Assembly: GCA_965198325.1 (NCBI GenBank)
Contig: CBDAPE010000019.1
Coordinates: 186,001-250,000, forward strand
DNA length: 64,000 nt
Origin: CBDAPE01 sp965198325
GTDB taxonomy: Bacteria > Pseudomonadota > Alphaproteobacteria > UBA828 > JAPUJA01
Direction: 5' to 3'
Shown here in pieces: positions 44,358 to 54,386 of the stretch. The notes under the pieces were generated by a model. It saw nothing but the letters and a program-made list of their open reading frames with translations. It made no database searches and was not told where the DNA came from. Each line of letters opens with the position of its first letter. Within the stretch, counting starts at the first letter, position 1. The position numbers and the translations under genes were made by a program.

Positions 44358-46811
44358 TCAGGCCTTTACCCGCTCGCCGGTCGGATCGTAGAACGGCCGG
44401 AGCGAGGCCTGTGCCGGGTAACGCACGCCGGCAATCTCGATCTCGAAGCCGCCAGCGGCGAGAAGCTCAGAGGTGACGCCGGCGTCATGGTGCACATAGC
44501 CCAGCCCGACCGAACGACCCACTGTGAAGCCGTAGGCACCCGAACTGATATAGCCGACGATTGTGCCGTCCTGCCAGATCAGCTCGTCGTGAACCAGCAC
44601 GGGCTCAGGGTCGTCGAGCGCAAACGCGACCAGCCGCTTGGTCAGAGGGCCCGCCTCCTTTTGCGCGAGCAGCGCGTCCCGCCCCATGAACCCCCCGAGC
44701 TTATCGAAGGCTACGGTAAATCCCAGCCCCGCCTCGAGCGGCGTATCCTCAGGCGTGAGATCGAGCTCGTATTCCCGATAGGCCCGCTCAAGTCGCAGAT
44801 GCTCGAGCGCGTGGTAGCCCGCGGGTACGAGACCGACATTCCCGCCCTCGGCCAGCAGCCGGTCGGCGACGTCGGGTGCGAATTCGGTCAGGACATGCAG
44901 CTCCCAACCCAGTTCGCCCACGTAGGTCAACCGGTTGGCGATCACCTGCGCATAACCGATATCGATGACTTGTGACGTCGCGAAGGGAAACGCCTGATTC
45001 GACAGATCGGCGTCGCTCAAGCGGACCAGCAACTCGCGTGACCGGGGCCCCTGCACCGAGAGGACGGCGTAGGCCCCGGTAACGTCCGCGAGCGAGACCC
45101 GCTCGTCCGCGCCCAGATGCCGTTCGATCCAGGCCTTATCGAGGGGATGGGTAGTCGCCGAGGAGATGATCAGAAAGCGATCTTCGGCGAGACGATTGAC
45201 CGTGATGTCGGTCTCGATTCCGCCCCGTGTGTTCAGCATGTGGGTGTAGACCAGCTTGCCGACAGGCCTGTCGATGTTGCCGGCGCACAGCCGCTGGAGC
45301 GCGGCGCATGCGTCGCGCCCCTGGACCAGGTGCTTGCCGAACGAGCTCTGATCGAACACTACGGCGGCCTCACGGGCCGCCCGACACTCTGCCGCCGTGT
45401 AGTCGAACCAGTTTGGCCGGTGATGGGAATAGACGTTGACCGGTTCGACTCCCTCGGGCGCGAACCAGAGCGGGCGCTCCCAGCCCATCGCTTCGCCGAA
45501 GCAGGCGCGCCGCACAGCCCAGCGCTCGTGAAGCACGCTCGCGCGCACCGGCCGGCCCGCCATACGCTGCTTGTAAGGGTAGTGGGGTTGATAGTGCAGG
45601 CCGAGAGATTCGCCGGCGCGGACGCGCAAATACGCCAGGTTGTTCTGGAAGGGGTGAAATCGCGCGACATCGACGAAGGAGAGATCCATGGTCGCTTCGC
45701 CTTCGACGATCCATTCGGCCAGCGCCCGGCCTGCGCCCGCGCCAAACTCGATGCCTTCGGAGTTGTAGCCCGCCGAAATGAAGCAGTTGGGCAGACCCGG
45801 CGCCTCGCCGATCATGAACAGCAGGTCCGGGGTAAAGCTCTCCGGGCCGTTCATGAACTTGCCGATCCCCGCTTCGCCCAAGGCGGGAAGAATCTCCATG
45901 GCTTTCCCAAAGGGCAACGCGAAGTGGTCCCAATCCTCGGCCAACTCCATGAAGGCCTGCTCTGCGGGCAGCCTCTCCATGGGCAGGGGCTTGCCCTGGG
46001 GCTCGAAGCTCCCCACCAGGAGCTTTCCGGCGTCCTCCTTGATGTAGACGTAGCCGTCCGTATCGCGCAAGACCGGCAGGGTCGGCAGGACGAATTCGAG
46101 CGGCTCGGTCACGACGTACATATGCTCGCACGGATACAGCGGCACGCGAATGCCCAGCCGGGCGGCGAGCTCGCGGGTCCACAGGCCGCAGGCCAGCACC
46201 AGGGTTTCGCACTCGATCGCTCCGCCGGCGTGCTCAACCCGATAGGCGCCCGATGGCAGGCGCTCGAGCCCACTGACGGGGGTCTCCTCGAAGACACGCG
46301 CGCCCTTCTGTTTGGCACCCGCGATCAGGGACATGGCGGTATCGACGGGATTGGTCTGGCCGTCCTTGGGAATATAGATCGCCCCCTCGACGAGGTGCTC
46401 GTCGATCGCCGGATAAAGCGCCTTCGCTTCGCCCGGTCCGATCATATGGGCATCGATTCCGAAGCTCTTGGCGATGGTCGCGAGATGACTGGTCTCGTAG
46501 AGCCGATCCTTGGTTCGGGCAACTCCCAGGGTGCCGTTTTGCTTGAAACCCGTGGCCTGGCCGGTCTCGGCTTCGAGGTTGGCATAAAGCTCCACATTGT
46601 AACGGGCGAGCTCAGTGAGGCTGTGACTGCTCCGGAGCTGCATGATGAGTCCGGCGGCATGCCAGGTGGTTCCCGATGTCAGCGTGTTGCGCTCGAGCAG
46701 CACGATGTCCACAACGCCGAGCTTGGTGAGGTGGTAGGCAAGGCTGCTGCCCGCCACGCCGCCGCCTATGACGACCACCTGTGCGTGGCCGGGTACGGTA
46801 TCGGCCATCAT
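44358..46811 (-). CDS. Dimethylglycine/sarcosine dehydrogenase-like FAD protein with GcvT domain
   Basis: This 817-residue protein has an N-terminal FAD domain (VVVIGGGVAGSSLAYHL, then SGTTWHAAGL, in which the His is the expected covalent flavin site of the family) and a C-terminal aminomethyltransferase-like domain (about 430-817, LERAYREYELDLTPEDTPLEAGLGF in parts) that binds folate. Family members demethylate dimethylglycine, sarcosine or related N-methyl compounds, passing one-carbon units to tetrahydrofolate. Two ATG codons (46811, 46808) are adjacent. A DUF3237 gene lies 9 bp upstream. Confidence 0.87.
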   Translation of the reverse strand: MMADTVPGHAQVVVIGGGVAGSSLAYHLTKLGVVDIVLLERNTLTSGTTWHAAGLIMQLRSSHSLTELARYNVELYANLEAETGQATGFKQNGTLGVARTKDRLYETSHLATIAKSFGIDAHMIGPGEAKALYPAIDEHLVEGAIYIPKDGQTNPVDTAMSLIAGAKQKGARVFEETPVSGLERLPSGAYRVEHAGGAIECETLVLACGLWTRELAARLGIRVPLYPCEHMYVVTEPLEFVLPTLPVLRDTDGYVYIKEDAGKLLVGSFEPQGKPLPMERLPAEQAFMELAEDWDHFALPFGKAMEILPALGEAGIGKFMNGPESFTPDLLFMIGEAPGLPNCFISAGYNSEGIEFGAGAGRALAEWIVEGEATMDLSFVDVARFHPFQNNLAYLRVRAGESLGLHYQPHYPYKQRMAGRPVRASVLHERWAVRRACFGEAMGWERPLWFAPEGVEPVNVYSHHRPNWFDYTAAECRAAREAAVVFDQSSFGKHLVQGRDACAALQRLCAGNIDRPVGKLVYTHMLNTRGGIETDITVNRLAEDRFLIISSATTHPLDKAWIERHLGADERVSLADVTGAYAVLSVQGPRSRELLVRLSDADLSNQAFPFATSQVIDIGYAQVIANRLTYVGELGWELHVLTEFAPDVADRLLAEGGNVGLVPAGYHALEHLRLERAYREYELDLTPEDTPLEAGLGFTVAFDKLGGFMGRDALLAQKEAGPLTKRLVAFALDDPEPVLVHDELIWQDGTIVGYISSGAYGFTVGRSVGLGYVHHDAGVTSELLAAGGFEIEIAGVRYPAQASLRPFYDPTGERVKA

Positions 46812-46820
46812 TGCATCTGG

Positions 46821-47276
46821 TCAGAGCACCGCGCAGACCCGGTAATCGACGCTCGTGGCCGTTTCCTTGCCGACTCCGACGGCGATTAGCCGGTTGAGCC
46901 AGCCATAGCTCTCGGACCCCGTCTCGAAGCGGGGCGTGGTGCGGAAATAGATTTCGTCCGGGGCTACCGCCTCGCCCTTTTCCAGGCGTACCGCGACGTC
47001 GGATTCGGCGTGGATGATGCCGTCATAGGTCATGTAGATCAGCGCACCGTCGTCGGTTTCGAGGGTGAGACGAACATCGAGCAACTGGGTCGCATCCGAG
47101 ATCCAGTTCACCCAATCGGCGCCGCTCAGCACGGTTCCCTTGAGTTTCGGCCCCTCGAAGCTGCCGCCGTCGACGACGTAGACCGTGCGTTTGCCGGTCG
47201 GTATCGGTCCGATCTCCTGGATCGCGCCCAGCGCGAGATGGATGTCGAACAGGGGCTCTGTTTTCAGGTCGAGCAT
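46821..47276 (-). CDS. DUF3237 family protein
   Basis: This 151-residue beta-barrel-type protein of DUF3237 has the blocks FDIHLALGAIQEIGPIPTGKRTVYVVDGGSFEGPKLKGTVLSGADW (in parts) and LIYMTYDGI, and a C-terminal RFETGSESYGWLNRLIAVGVG. Its function is unknown. It lies between the large xanthine-dehydrogenase-type subunit and the dimethylglycine-dehydrogenase-like gene on the same strand, with short gaps, so it is probably in the same transcript. Confidence 0.85.
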   Translation of the reverse strand: MLDLKTEPLFDIHLALGAIQEIGPIPTGKRTVYVVDGGSFEGPKLKGTVLSGADWVNWISDATQLLDVRLTLETDDGALIYMTYDGIIHAESDVAVRLEKGEAVAPDEIYFRTTPRFETGSESYGWLNRLIAVGVGKETATSVDYRVCAVL

Positions 47277-47304
47277 TGGCGCGGGTCCTCCCTGGCGTGT
47301 CGTC

Positions 47305-49611
47305 TCAGCGGTTCAGCGCCTTCACGATCTTCTCGGGCGTGATCGGCAGATCATGGATGCGCACGCCGATGGTGTCGACGACGGCGTTGGCGATTGCGGG
47401 CGCAACAGGGGTCAGGGCGGGCTCGCCGATACCCTTGGCACCGAACGGGCCGAGGCCGCTCCGCGACTCGAGGATAATGCTTTTGATCGGGGGCAGGTCC
47501 ATCGAGGTGGGAATGAGGTATTCGCTGAACGACGGCGTGGCGAGCTGGCCGTCGCGGTAGACCATCTCCTCGCTGAGCGCGTAGCCCTGGCCTTGGGCGA
47601 CGCCGCCCTCGATCTGCCCCTCGACGGCGACCGGGTTGATCGCTTGGCCCACGTCGTGGGCCGAGACGTGCTTGAGGACGGTGATCTCGCCGGTCTCCGT
47701 ATCGACCGCAACTTCGGCCGCGTGCGCGCCAAAGGCATAGTCGGGATGGGCCTGGCCCTGGCCGGTCTCGGGATCGAGCTTGTCCGTGAACGGGGCGCGG
47801 AACATTACCAGTTCCGAGCGGTGGACGCCGTCAGCAGCGCACAGCTTGACCAGCTCAACGAAGGGCATGGCCTTGTCGGGCTCGGTGACGGCGAAGACCT
47901 CGTTGTCGGCCATGTCGATTTCGCCGGGTTCGACACCGAATTCCGTTGCCGCGCGATCGATCAACCGGCCGCGCAGGGTGTCCGCGGCCTGGCGCACCGC
48001 GTTACCGGTCATGTAGAGCGCGCGGGTCGCCGTCGTCGTACCGGCCAGCGGCGTGACTGCGGAATCGCTGTTATAGATCACCACGTCGTCGAGCGTGACG
48101 CCGAGGATTTCCGCGGCAATCTGGCCCAGCGCCGAGGTCTGGCCGGCGCCGATGTCGGTTACGCCCGAGCGCACCACGACCGTCCCGTCGACCTCGACGC
48201 CGACCCAGGCCTCCGAGGTGTCGTGCAGGAAGGTGAGCCGCCCGTAGCTCTGTTGATAGGCGGCGACGCCCCGGCCGATCTTGACCGGCCCGTCCGCCGC
48301 GCTCGACTCGCCCAGCGCCGCCCAGGCTTCGTCGACGCATTGTTCGGTCCAGATTGCGCTCGGCGCCCTGAATCCCGTCGAATTCGGCTCGCCCGACTGC
48401 AGGTAGTTGCGTCGGCGGAGCTCGATCCGGTCGATCCCGAGTTTGGCCGCGATCTCGTCCATCTGCTGCTCGTAGGCGATACAGGCCTGGGCCGCGCCGA
48501 AGCCCCGGAACGCGCTGGTGTACATGTTGTTGGTGGCGACGGCCTTGGCGTCGACGTCGAGGTTGTCGACACGGTAGGGCCCGGGGGCCGCCACCGCCGC
48601 ATAGAGCAGCACATAGGGGCTCAGGAACACGTAGGCGCCCGCATCGGCGATGAACTTGACGGCGACCGCCGTGATCTTTCCGTCGTTCGTCACGCCCGTG
48701 CGGTAGGTCATCAGGAAGGGGTGGCGGTCGCCGTGACCCATGAACGAATCTTCCCGGCTGAATTCGAGGCGGACCGGCCGACCGGTATGCTTTGCGAGCA
48801 ATGCCAGATAAATCTCGACGGTAATGTCTTCCTTGCCGCCGAAGCCCCCGCCGATCATAGCGCCCCGGATGCGCACCTTGTTGTGCGGCACGCCCACGGC
48901 ATCGGCGATGAAGCGGAAATGCTCGATCACCTGGGTCGACACCCGAAGGTTGATCACGTCGTTTTCGTCGGTCCAGGCAAGGCCGACCTCGGGCTCGAGG
49001 AAGGCGTGCTCGATGAACTGGGTGCGAAAGGTGTTTTCGACGATGAGATCGGCGGCGGCGAAGCCCGCCGCCATATCGCCTTTCCGGATCTTGTGCTCGG
49101 CAACGATATTGTCGGTGCTCTGGACCACGGGCGCACCGTCTTCGAGCGCGGCTTCCATGTCGTAGACGCCGGGGATTTCCTCGAGATCGAACGCGACGAG
49201 CTCCATGGCCTGCTCGGCGATGTCGAGGGTTTCGGCGGCAATCAGGGCGAGTGGTTCGCCGTGATAGCGAATCCGCTCGCGGACCAGGATCTGCTGATCG
49301 GTCTTGAGCCGTGCCTGGCCGGTCTGGCCGGGCATGTCCGTGGGCGCCAGCCGGTCGGGCAGTTCGGCCGAGGTCAGCACGCAGACGACGCCAGGGAGAG
49401 CCCGCGCTTTCGAGACGTCGATCCGGCGCAGCTTGGCGCTCGCGAGCGGGCTGCGCAGCGCCACCGCGTGCAGCATGCCGGGCATGCTGTAATCGCCCGC
49501 GTAGGGTGTCTTGCCGAGCGCCTTGCCGGGCGCATCGGTCCGGGTCAGGGGCTTGCCGACCTGCCGGAACTCGACATTGACCGCCTGATCCGCTTGTCCG
49601 GTCTCGGTCAT
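47305..49611 (-). CDS. Xanthine dehydrogenase-family molybdopterin-binding (large) subunit
   Basis: This 768-residue molybdenum hydroxylase subunit has GKTPYAGDYSMPGMLHAVALRSP at the N-terminus, MIGGGFGGKEDITVEIYLALLA for cofactor binding, SAFRGFGAAQA and the C-terminal GIGEPALTPVAPAIANAV, in which the Glu is the expected catalytic base. It hydroxylates a heterocycle or aldehyde using water. The start at 49611 overlaps the iron-sulfur subunit gene by 4 bp. The open frame upstream belongs to that gene's shadow. Substrate specificity cannot be read off. Confidence 0.9.
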   Translation of the reverse strand: MTETGQADQAVNVEFRQVGKPLTRTDAPGKALGKTPYAGDYSMPGMLHAVALRSPLASAKLRRIDVSKARALPGVVCVLTSAELPDRLAPTDMPGQTGQARLKTDQQILVRERIRYHGEPLALIAAETLDIAEQAMELVAFDLEEIPGVYDMEAALEDGAPVVQSTDNIVAEHKIRKGDMAAGFAAADLIVENTFRTQFIEHAFLEPEVGLAWTDENDVINLRVSTQVIEHFRFIADAVGVPHNKVRIRGAMIGGGFGGKEDITVEIYLALLAKHTGRPVRLEFSREDSFMGHGDRHPFLMTYRTGVTNDGKITAVAVKFIADAGAYVFLSPYVLLYAAVAAPGPYRVDNLDVDAKAVATNNMYTSAFRGFGAAQACIAYEQQMDEIAAKLGIDRIELRRRNYLQSGEPNSTGFRAPSAIWTEQCVDEAWAALGESSAADGPVKIGRGVAAYQQSYGRLTFLHDTSEAWVGVEVDGTVVVRSGVTDIGAGQTSALGQIAAEILGVTLDDVVIYNSDSAVTPLAGTTTATRALYMTGNAVRQAADTLRGRLIDRAATEFGVEPGEIDMADNEVFAVTEPDKAMPFVELVKLCAADGVHRSELVMFRAPFTDKLDPETGQGQAHPDYAFGAHAAEVAVDTETGEITVLKHVSAHDVGQAINPVAVEGQIEGGVAQGQGYALSEEMVYRDGQLATPSFSEYLIPTSMDLPPIKSIILESRSGLGPFGAKGIGEPALTPVAPAIANAVVDTIGVRIHDLPITPEKIVKALNR

Positions 49612-50096
49612 GGCACCGTCTCCTCTCCGCGCATCACGGCGGCGGCCTCTTCGACCGCCAGAAAAATCTTGGCGTAACCCGTGCAACGGCAAAGGTTGCC
49701 GCCGAGCGCAAGGCGGATGTCGTCGACCGTCGGCGTTGGCGTCCGGCTCAGCAGCGACTGGGCGGCGATGATCAGACCCGGTGTGCAATAGCCGCATTGC
49801 GCCGCGCCCGTATCGGCAAAGGCCTGTTGCAGGGGGTGCATATCGTCGCGCCGGCCCAGCCCGGCGCAGGTCGTAATGTCCTTGTTTTCCGCCGTCCAGG
49901 CCAGTGTCAGGCAGGCATCGAGCGCCTCGCCGTCGACCAGCACCGCGCAGGCGCCACAATCACCCTTTTCGCAACCGCGTTTGACGTCGACGAATCCCGC
50001 GTCACGTAGCGCCTCCAAAAGTGTCCGATGGGGCGGCACCTCGACCTCGACCGCCCGGCCGTTGATTTTCAGTATGAACCGTTTTGCCCGCGCCAT
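49608..50096 (-). CDS. Xanthine dehydrogenase-family [2Fe-2S] subunit
   Basis: This 162-residue electron-transfer subunit carries two [2Fe-2S] clusters. The plant-type one uses Cys in GCEKGDCGACAVL and ACLTLAW, and the second uses CGYCTPGLI and NLCRCTGY. Length and order are canonical. The ATG at 50096 is the family start (MARAKRFILKINGR). It is placed between the FAD subunit and the large subunit, the usual three-gene arrangement. Confidence 0.92.
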   Translation of the reverse strand: MARAKRFILKINGRAVEVEVPPHRTLLEALRDAGFVDVKRGCEKGDCGACAVLVDGEALDACLTLAWTAENKDITTCAGLGRRDDMHPLQQAFADTGAAQCGYCTPGLIIAAQSLLSRTPTPTVDDIRLALGGNLCRCTGYAKIFLAVEEAAAVMRGEETVP

Positions 50097-50110
50097 CCGC
50101 TTGTCTCCCG

Positions 50111-50977
50111 TCAACCGACCGTCGCCCACGCCTGGGCAATCAGGCGCCGGGTGAGCATATGGACCGTATGGGCACGATATTCGCCCGATGCGCGCACATC
50201 GTCGATCGGGTCGCACTCGGCTGCCGCGAGACGCCCTGCCTGGTCGATCAGATCCGCCGTCAGGGTCTCGCCCTCGAGCAGCGCTTCGGCCTTCTTCGCC
50301 CGCAGGATGACCGGGGCAACTGCGCCCAGCGCAATGCGGACTTTGGTACAGGTTCTCCCTGAAGCGGCGAGCATGACGGAAACGCCGGTTACCGTTATGG
50401 CATCGCCTTTGCGCCGGCCAAGCTTGCAGAACAGGTCTGTCGAATTCTCGGGCGGCCGTTCCCAGCTCACCTTCGTGATCAGCTCGTCCGCGCGACGCAC
50501 GTCGTCCTTGTAGCCCCGGTAATAGGCGTCAAGCGGGACCGTGCGCTCTCCGGCAACACTGGCGAGCGTGACCTCTGCATCCAGCGCCAACAGGGGAGGC
50601 ACGAGATCCGCCGCGGGCGAGCCGTAGGCGATGTTGCCCGCAACCGTGGCTGCGTTTCGGACCATCTGGCCGCCGAACACCCGGGCGGCCTCGACGAGCG
50701 AGGGCCGCGCCGCCTCGACTTCGGCCGATTCCAGGAGGTCGGTCACCGTCGTGCCGCCGCCGATGGTGAGCCGTGCGCCGCCGTTCGAAATCCCGCGCAG
50801 CTTGTGCAGGCGGTCGAGCGAAACGACACGTTTGGGGCGCTCACGCTTCGCGCGGATATCGACGATCAGGTTGGTTCCGCCCGCCAAGGGCGTAGCGGGC
50901 TCATCGCCGCCCTCGGCCAGCATGGCCAAGGCGTCTTCGAGCCGGTCTGGAATCTCGAGATCGAAGTCCGCGTACAT
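50111..50977 (-). CDS. Xanthine dehydrogenase-family FAD-binding (medium) subunit
   Basis: This 288-residue subunit has the FAD signature ATPLAGGTNLIVDIRAKRERP and RNAATVAGNIAYGSPAADLVPPLLALDAEV, with a C-terminal CO-dehydrogenase-type domain. The ATG at 50977 follows a GGGGAGAGA site. It passes electrons from the iron-sulfur subunit to NAD or another acceptor. It is the first gene of the minus-strand operon and is divergent from the Rieske gene at 51138. Confidence 0.9.
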   Translation of the reverse strand: MYADFDLEIPDRLEDALAMLAEGGDEPATPLAGGTNLIVDIRAKRERPKRVVSLDRLHKLRGISNGGARLTIGGGTTVTDLLESAEVEAARPSLVEAARVFGGQMVRNAATVAGNIAYGSPAADLVPPLLALDAEVTLASVAGERTVPLDAYYRGYKDDVRRADELITKVSWERPPENSTDLFCKLGRRKGDAITVTGVSVMLAASGRTCTKVRIALGAVAPVILRAKKAEALLEGETLTADLIDQAGRLAAAECDPIDDVRASGEYRAHTVHMLTRRLIAQAWATVG

Positions 50978-51137
50978 GTCTCTCCCCGATCCGACCCTAG
51001 CAAGAAAACGCAGCCGGGGGATTCGAATCCGTGACGTGAAGCCGACGCTCCCGGTCCGAGGCAATTCAATTCGCCGACGGCGGAATCGTCGTAGGTCACA
51101 ACAACCGGTTATCAAGCTATAGTCAGGTGGTGTGAGA

Positions 51138-52301
51138 ATGCCGGGGACACTATCGGTGACTAAGACACTTGCAGAAATTCTGGGCGCGGAGGCCGTGGAA
51201 GCCGTGATGCGGCCCACGGCGGATGCCGCCGGCATGCCGTCGACGGCCTATACGAGCGAGGCGTTCTTCGAACTCGAGAATGCCAGTCTGTGGCGCAAGA
51301 CCTGGGTTTGCGCCGGCTTTGCCCACGACATCCCAAACGCCGGGGATGCGGCGCCCGTCGAGCTTGCGGGCGTGCCGCTCATGCTGGTGCGCACGCAGGA
51401 CGGCGCGATCAATGTTTTCTTCAACGCCTGCCGGCACCGCAGCATGAAGGTTTTGCCAGAGGCACGAAAAGCTTGTGCCCGGCTGACCTGCCCTTATCAC
51501 GGTTGGAGCTACGACCTCGACGGCAACCTGACGGCCACGCCCCGTTTCGGCGGTCCCGGTATCGACACCATCGAACACCACGATCGCTCCAAACTGGGCC
51601 TCGTCCCGGTTCGAGCCGAGCAGTGGCATGATTGGATTTTCGTCAATATCGACGGCACGGCGGCGCCGTTCGCCGACTACGCCAAGCCGATCATCGAACG
51701 GCTGGCCCCCTACGATCTCTCGGCATTGCGCCATGCCGTAACCATCGACTTCGACATCAAGGCCAACTGGAAACTGGTCCAGGAAAACTTCGTCGAGTGC
51801 TATCACAACTGTTTCGTCCACCCCGCGATCGATCGGGTTGTCCCGGCGACCGATCATCACATGGTCACGGACGGCCAGGTCGTGGGGCTGGGCAACCGCT
51901 CGCCCATCGACGACGACCCCGAGACCTGCCTGCCGTGCTTTCCGAACTTGCCCGACGAATTGCTCGAAGACGGCCACTACTACCAGCTGTTTCCGAGCCT
52001 CGACATCGACGTCTGGCGTAACCAGGCGACCACCATGCAGGTTCTGCCCGCCGCTCCCGACCGCACGGTCGAACGCTACGACATCTACCTGATCGGCGAA
52101 GCCGCGACGGACGCCAAATTCGAGACCCGGCGCCAGGAGGTGATCGACCTGTGGATGCTGGTCAACGACGAGGATGTCAAAGTCGTCGAGCGGCTGCAGG
52201 ACGGCCACCGGGCGAACGTCTCGAAGGGCGGTGTCTATTCGCCCTATTGGGAGACCACGGTGCACCATTTCCACCGCCTCGTGCTCGACGCGCTACGCTG
52301 A
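51138..52301 (+). CDS. Rieske non-haem iron oxygenase, alpha subunit
   Basis: This oxygenase of about 387 residues has the Rieske [2Fe-2S] motif CRHRSMKVLPE...CPYHGWSYD and the mononuclear iron site in NFVECYHNCFVHP (D/E-x2-H-x4-H type). It resembles the demethylases and carnitine- or glycine-betaine-type Rieske oxygenases (NWKLVQENFVE). The ATG at 51138 is chosen; GTG at 51132 or 51156 is possible. It is followed 37 bp later by an old-yellow-enzyme gene that could serve as its reductase or act next in the path. Confidence 0.87.
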   Translation: MPGTLSVTKTLAEILGAEAVEAVMRPTADAAGMPSTAYTSEAFFELENASLWRKTWVCAGFAHDIPNAGDAAPVELAGVPLMLVRTQDGAINVFFNACRHRSMKVLPEARKACARLTCPYHGWSYDLDGNLTATPRFGGPGIDTIEHHDRSKLGLVPVRAEQWHDWIFVNIDGTAAPFADYAKPIIERLAPYDLSALRHAVTIDFDIKANWKLVQENFVECYHNCFVHPAIDRVVPATDHHMVTDGQVVGLGNRSPIDDDPETCLPCFPNLPDELLEDGHYYQLFPSLDIDVWRNQATTMQVLPAAPDRTVERYDIYLIGEAATDAKFETRRQEVIDLWMLVNDEDVKVVERLQDGHRANVSKGGVYSPYWETTVHHFHRLVLDALR

Positions 52302-52338
52302 CCCGGTCGCGCGCCCAGCCCAAACCGGATATCACGCC

Positions 52339-54300
52339 ATGAGCGAGAGTTTCCCCCATCTCTTCGAGCCCTTCCGGCTTGGCCCGCTGGCACTGAAAAA
52401 CCGCGTCTTCGTTCCCGGTCACGGCACTTCGATGTGCTACGGCTGCAAGGCCACCGACCAGTTGATCGCCTATCACGAGCGCCGCGCGAAAGGCGGCGTC
52501 GGGTTGATCGTCACGGAAGTCCAGATGGTCCACGAAACGGCGATCTTCTCGGACGTGTTGATGACGGTCATCGACGATTCGTGCATCCCGCCCCTGGCAA
52601 AGCTCGCGGATGCCGTTCACGGTCACGACTGCGCGCTGATCGGCCAGCTGTTTCACCCGGGCCGTGTTATGCGCTCCTCGGTCGACGGCAGTCTCAGCGT
52701 TGCCCTCGCACCGTCCGAAATCCCCGATCATTCCTTCCACATCTCGCCCCGTCCCGTGCCTGTCGACCTGATCTGGGAGATCGTCGAGGCCTTCGCCTCG
52801 GGCGGAAGGCGGATGGTCGAGGCGGGCTTCGACGGCGTCGAGCTGATCGGCAGTCACGGCTATCTTATCAGCCAGTTTCTCAATCCCCGCCTCAACCGGC
52901 GCGAGGACGACTTCGGCGGCGACTTCGAGCGCCGCCTGCGGTTCCTGCGCGAAATCCTCGATGCCTGCCGCAGAGCGATCGGGCCCGACAAGGTTCTCGG
53001 CATGCGCATCTCGGGCGACGAGATGGACGAGGAAGGCCTTCGTCCCGACGAGGTCCTGGCCGTCTGCAAGGCGCTCGATACCGAAGGCGTGCTCGATTAC
53101 GTCAACATCATTTCCGGTACCATGGGATCACCGTCCGGCATGGTCCATGTCATTCCGCCTTCGCCGATCACGACCTCCTACGTCGCACCGATCGCCGCTC
53201 CGATCAAGGCTGCGCTCGACATGCCCGTGCTCGTGGCGGGGCGGATCAACACCGCTCAGGAAGCCGAGCGAACTCTGGCCGAGGGCCAAGCGGATATGTG
53301 CGGGCTCGTTCGCGCCCATATCTGCGATCCCGACTTCGTAAGTAAGGCACAAACGGGTCGCGCGGAGGACATTCGCGCCTGCATCGGCTGCGACCAGGCC
53401 TGCATCGGCCACATGATGGCCTACCACCCGATTTCTTGCATTCAGCGGCCCGAAACCGGGCGCGAGCGCGAATTCGACGCCAAGCCAGCGGCCGAGCATC
53501 CCGGCACAATCTGGGTTGTGGGTGGCGGTCCCGGCGGCATGAAGGCGGCCGCCGTTGCGGCGGAGCGGGGCCACGCCGTCACCCTGTTCGAGAAGGCCGA
53601 ACGCCTGGGCGGCCAAGCGTTGCTCGCCCAGATGCTCCCCGACCGGGAAGAGTTCGGCGGCATCGTCACGAACTTCGTCCACGAGGTCGAACGCCAGGAC
53701 GTGACCGTAAGGCTACGCACCGAGGTGATGCCCGAGATGATCCGCGATGCGGCGCCCGACGCGGTGATCCTGGCCACCGGCGGCATGCCCCGCATGCCCG
53801 AGATGGAGACCGACGAGGAGGCTCACGTCGTCGATGCCTGGTCGGTGATCAAGGACGAGGCCAATGTCGGCCACAGGGTCGTGATCGCCGATTGGCGCTG
53901 CGACTGGATCGGCATGGGCGTCGCCGCCAAGCTCGCGCAAGCGGGCTGCGCCGTGCGCCTCGCGGTGGGCGGCGTGACGCCAGGCGAGATCCTGCCGCTC
54001 ATGGTGCGCGACCACTGGCTGGGAACCCTCCACCGGCTGGGTATCGAGATCGTTGCCAACGTCCGTATCGCGGGCGCCGACGGGGATTCGGTTTATTTCA
54101 GTCATCGCGCGAGCGGCGAGCCGGTGATCTGCGAGGCGGTCGACACGCTTGTCCTCGCTCAGGGCAACCGCCGCGTCGCCGACCTCGAAGACGCGCTCAC
54201 GGATTACCCCGGCCGGGTGATTCCTATCGGCGATTGCCTTGCGCCCCGTTCCTGCGAAGAAGCCGTGTTCGAAGGCCTCAAGGCGGGTATGGCGGTTTGA
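52339..54300 (+). CDS. Old-yellow-enzyme-family oxidoreductase (2,4-dienoyl-CoA reductase / TMADH-like)
   Basis: This 653-residue protein has an FMN TIM barrel (GQLFHPGRVM, GVELIGSHGYLISQFLNP), the [4Fe-4S] cluster CIGCDQACIGHMM...SCIQRP and an intact FAD Rossmann loop WVVGGGPGGMKAAAVAAERG. The second dinucleotide loop (VVIADWRCDWIGMGVAAKL) has the non-classical form seen in the trimethylamine-dehydrogenase-like branch. This suits N-demethylation or reduction of an amine-type substrate. It is co-directional with the Rieske gene. Confidence 0.87.
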   Translation: MSESFPHLFEPFRLGPLALKNRVFVPGHGTSMCYGCKATDQLIAYHERRAKGGVGLIVTEVQMVHETAIFSDVLMTVIDDSCIPPLAKLADAVHGHDCALIGQLFHPGRVMRSSVDGSLSVALAPSEIPDHSFHISPRPVPVDLIWEIVEAFASGGRRMVEAGFDGVELIGSHGYLISQFLNPRLNRREDDFGGDFERRLRFLREILDACRRAIGPDKVLGMRISGDEMDEEGLRPDEVLAVCKALDTEGVLDYVNIISGTMGSPSGMVHVIPPSPITTSYVAPIAAPIKAALDMPVLVAGRINTAQEAERTLAEGQADMCGLVRAHICDPDFVSKAQTGRAEDIRACIGCDQACIGHMMAYHPISCIQRPETGREREFDAKPAAEHPGTIWVVGGGPGGMKAAAVAAERGHAVTLFEKAERLGGQALLAQMLPDREEFGGIVTNFVHEVERQDVTVRLRTEVMPEMIRDAAPDAVILATGGMPRMPEMETDEEAHVVDAWSVIKDEANVGHRVVIADWRCDWIGMGVAAKLAQAGCAVRLAVGGVTPGEILPLMVRDHWLGTLHRLGIEIVANVRIAGADGDSVYFSHRASGEPVICEAVDTLVLAQGNRRVADLEDALTDYPGRVIPIGDCLAPRSCEEAVFEGLKAGMAV

Positions 54301-54386
54301 CGGCGGGATTTGTGCGCTCACTCGACCCCATAGGCCCCGTTCATTCGGGCGATCCGAAGCAAATATTGTAGGACGGACGGGGACCG

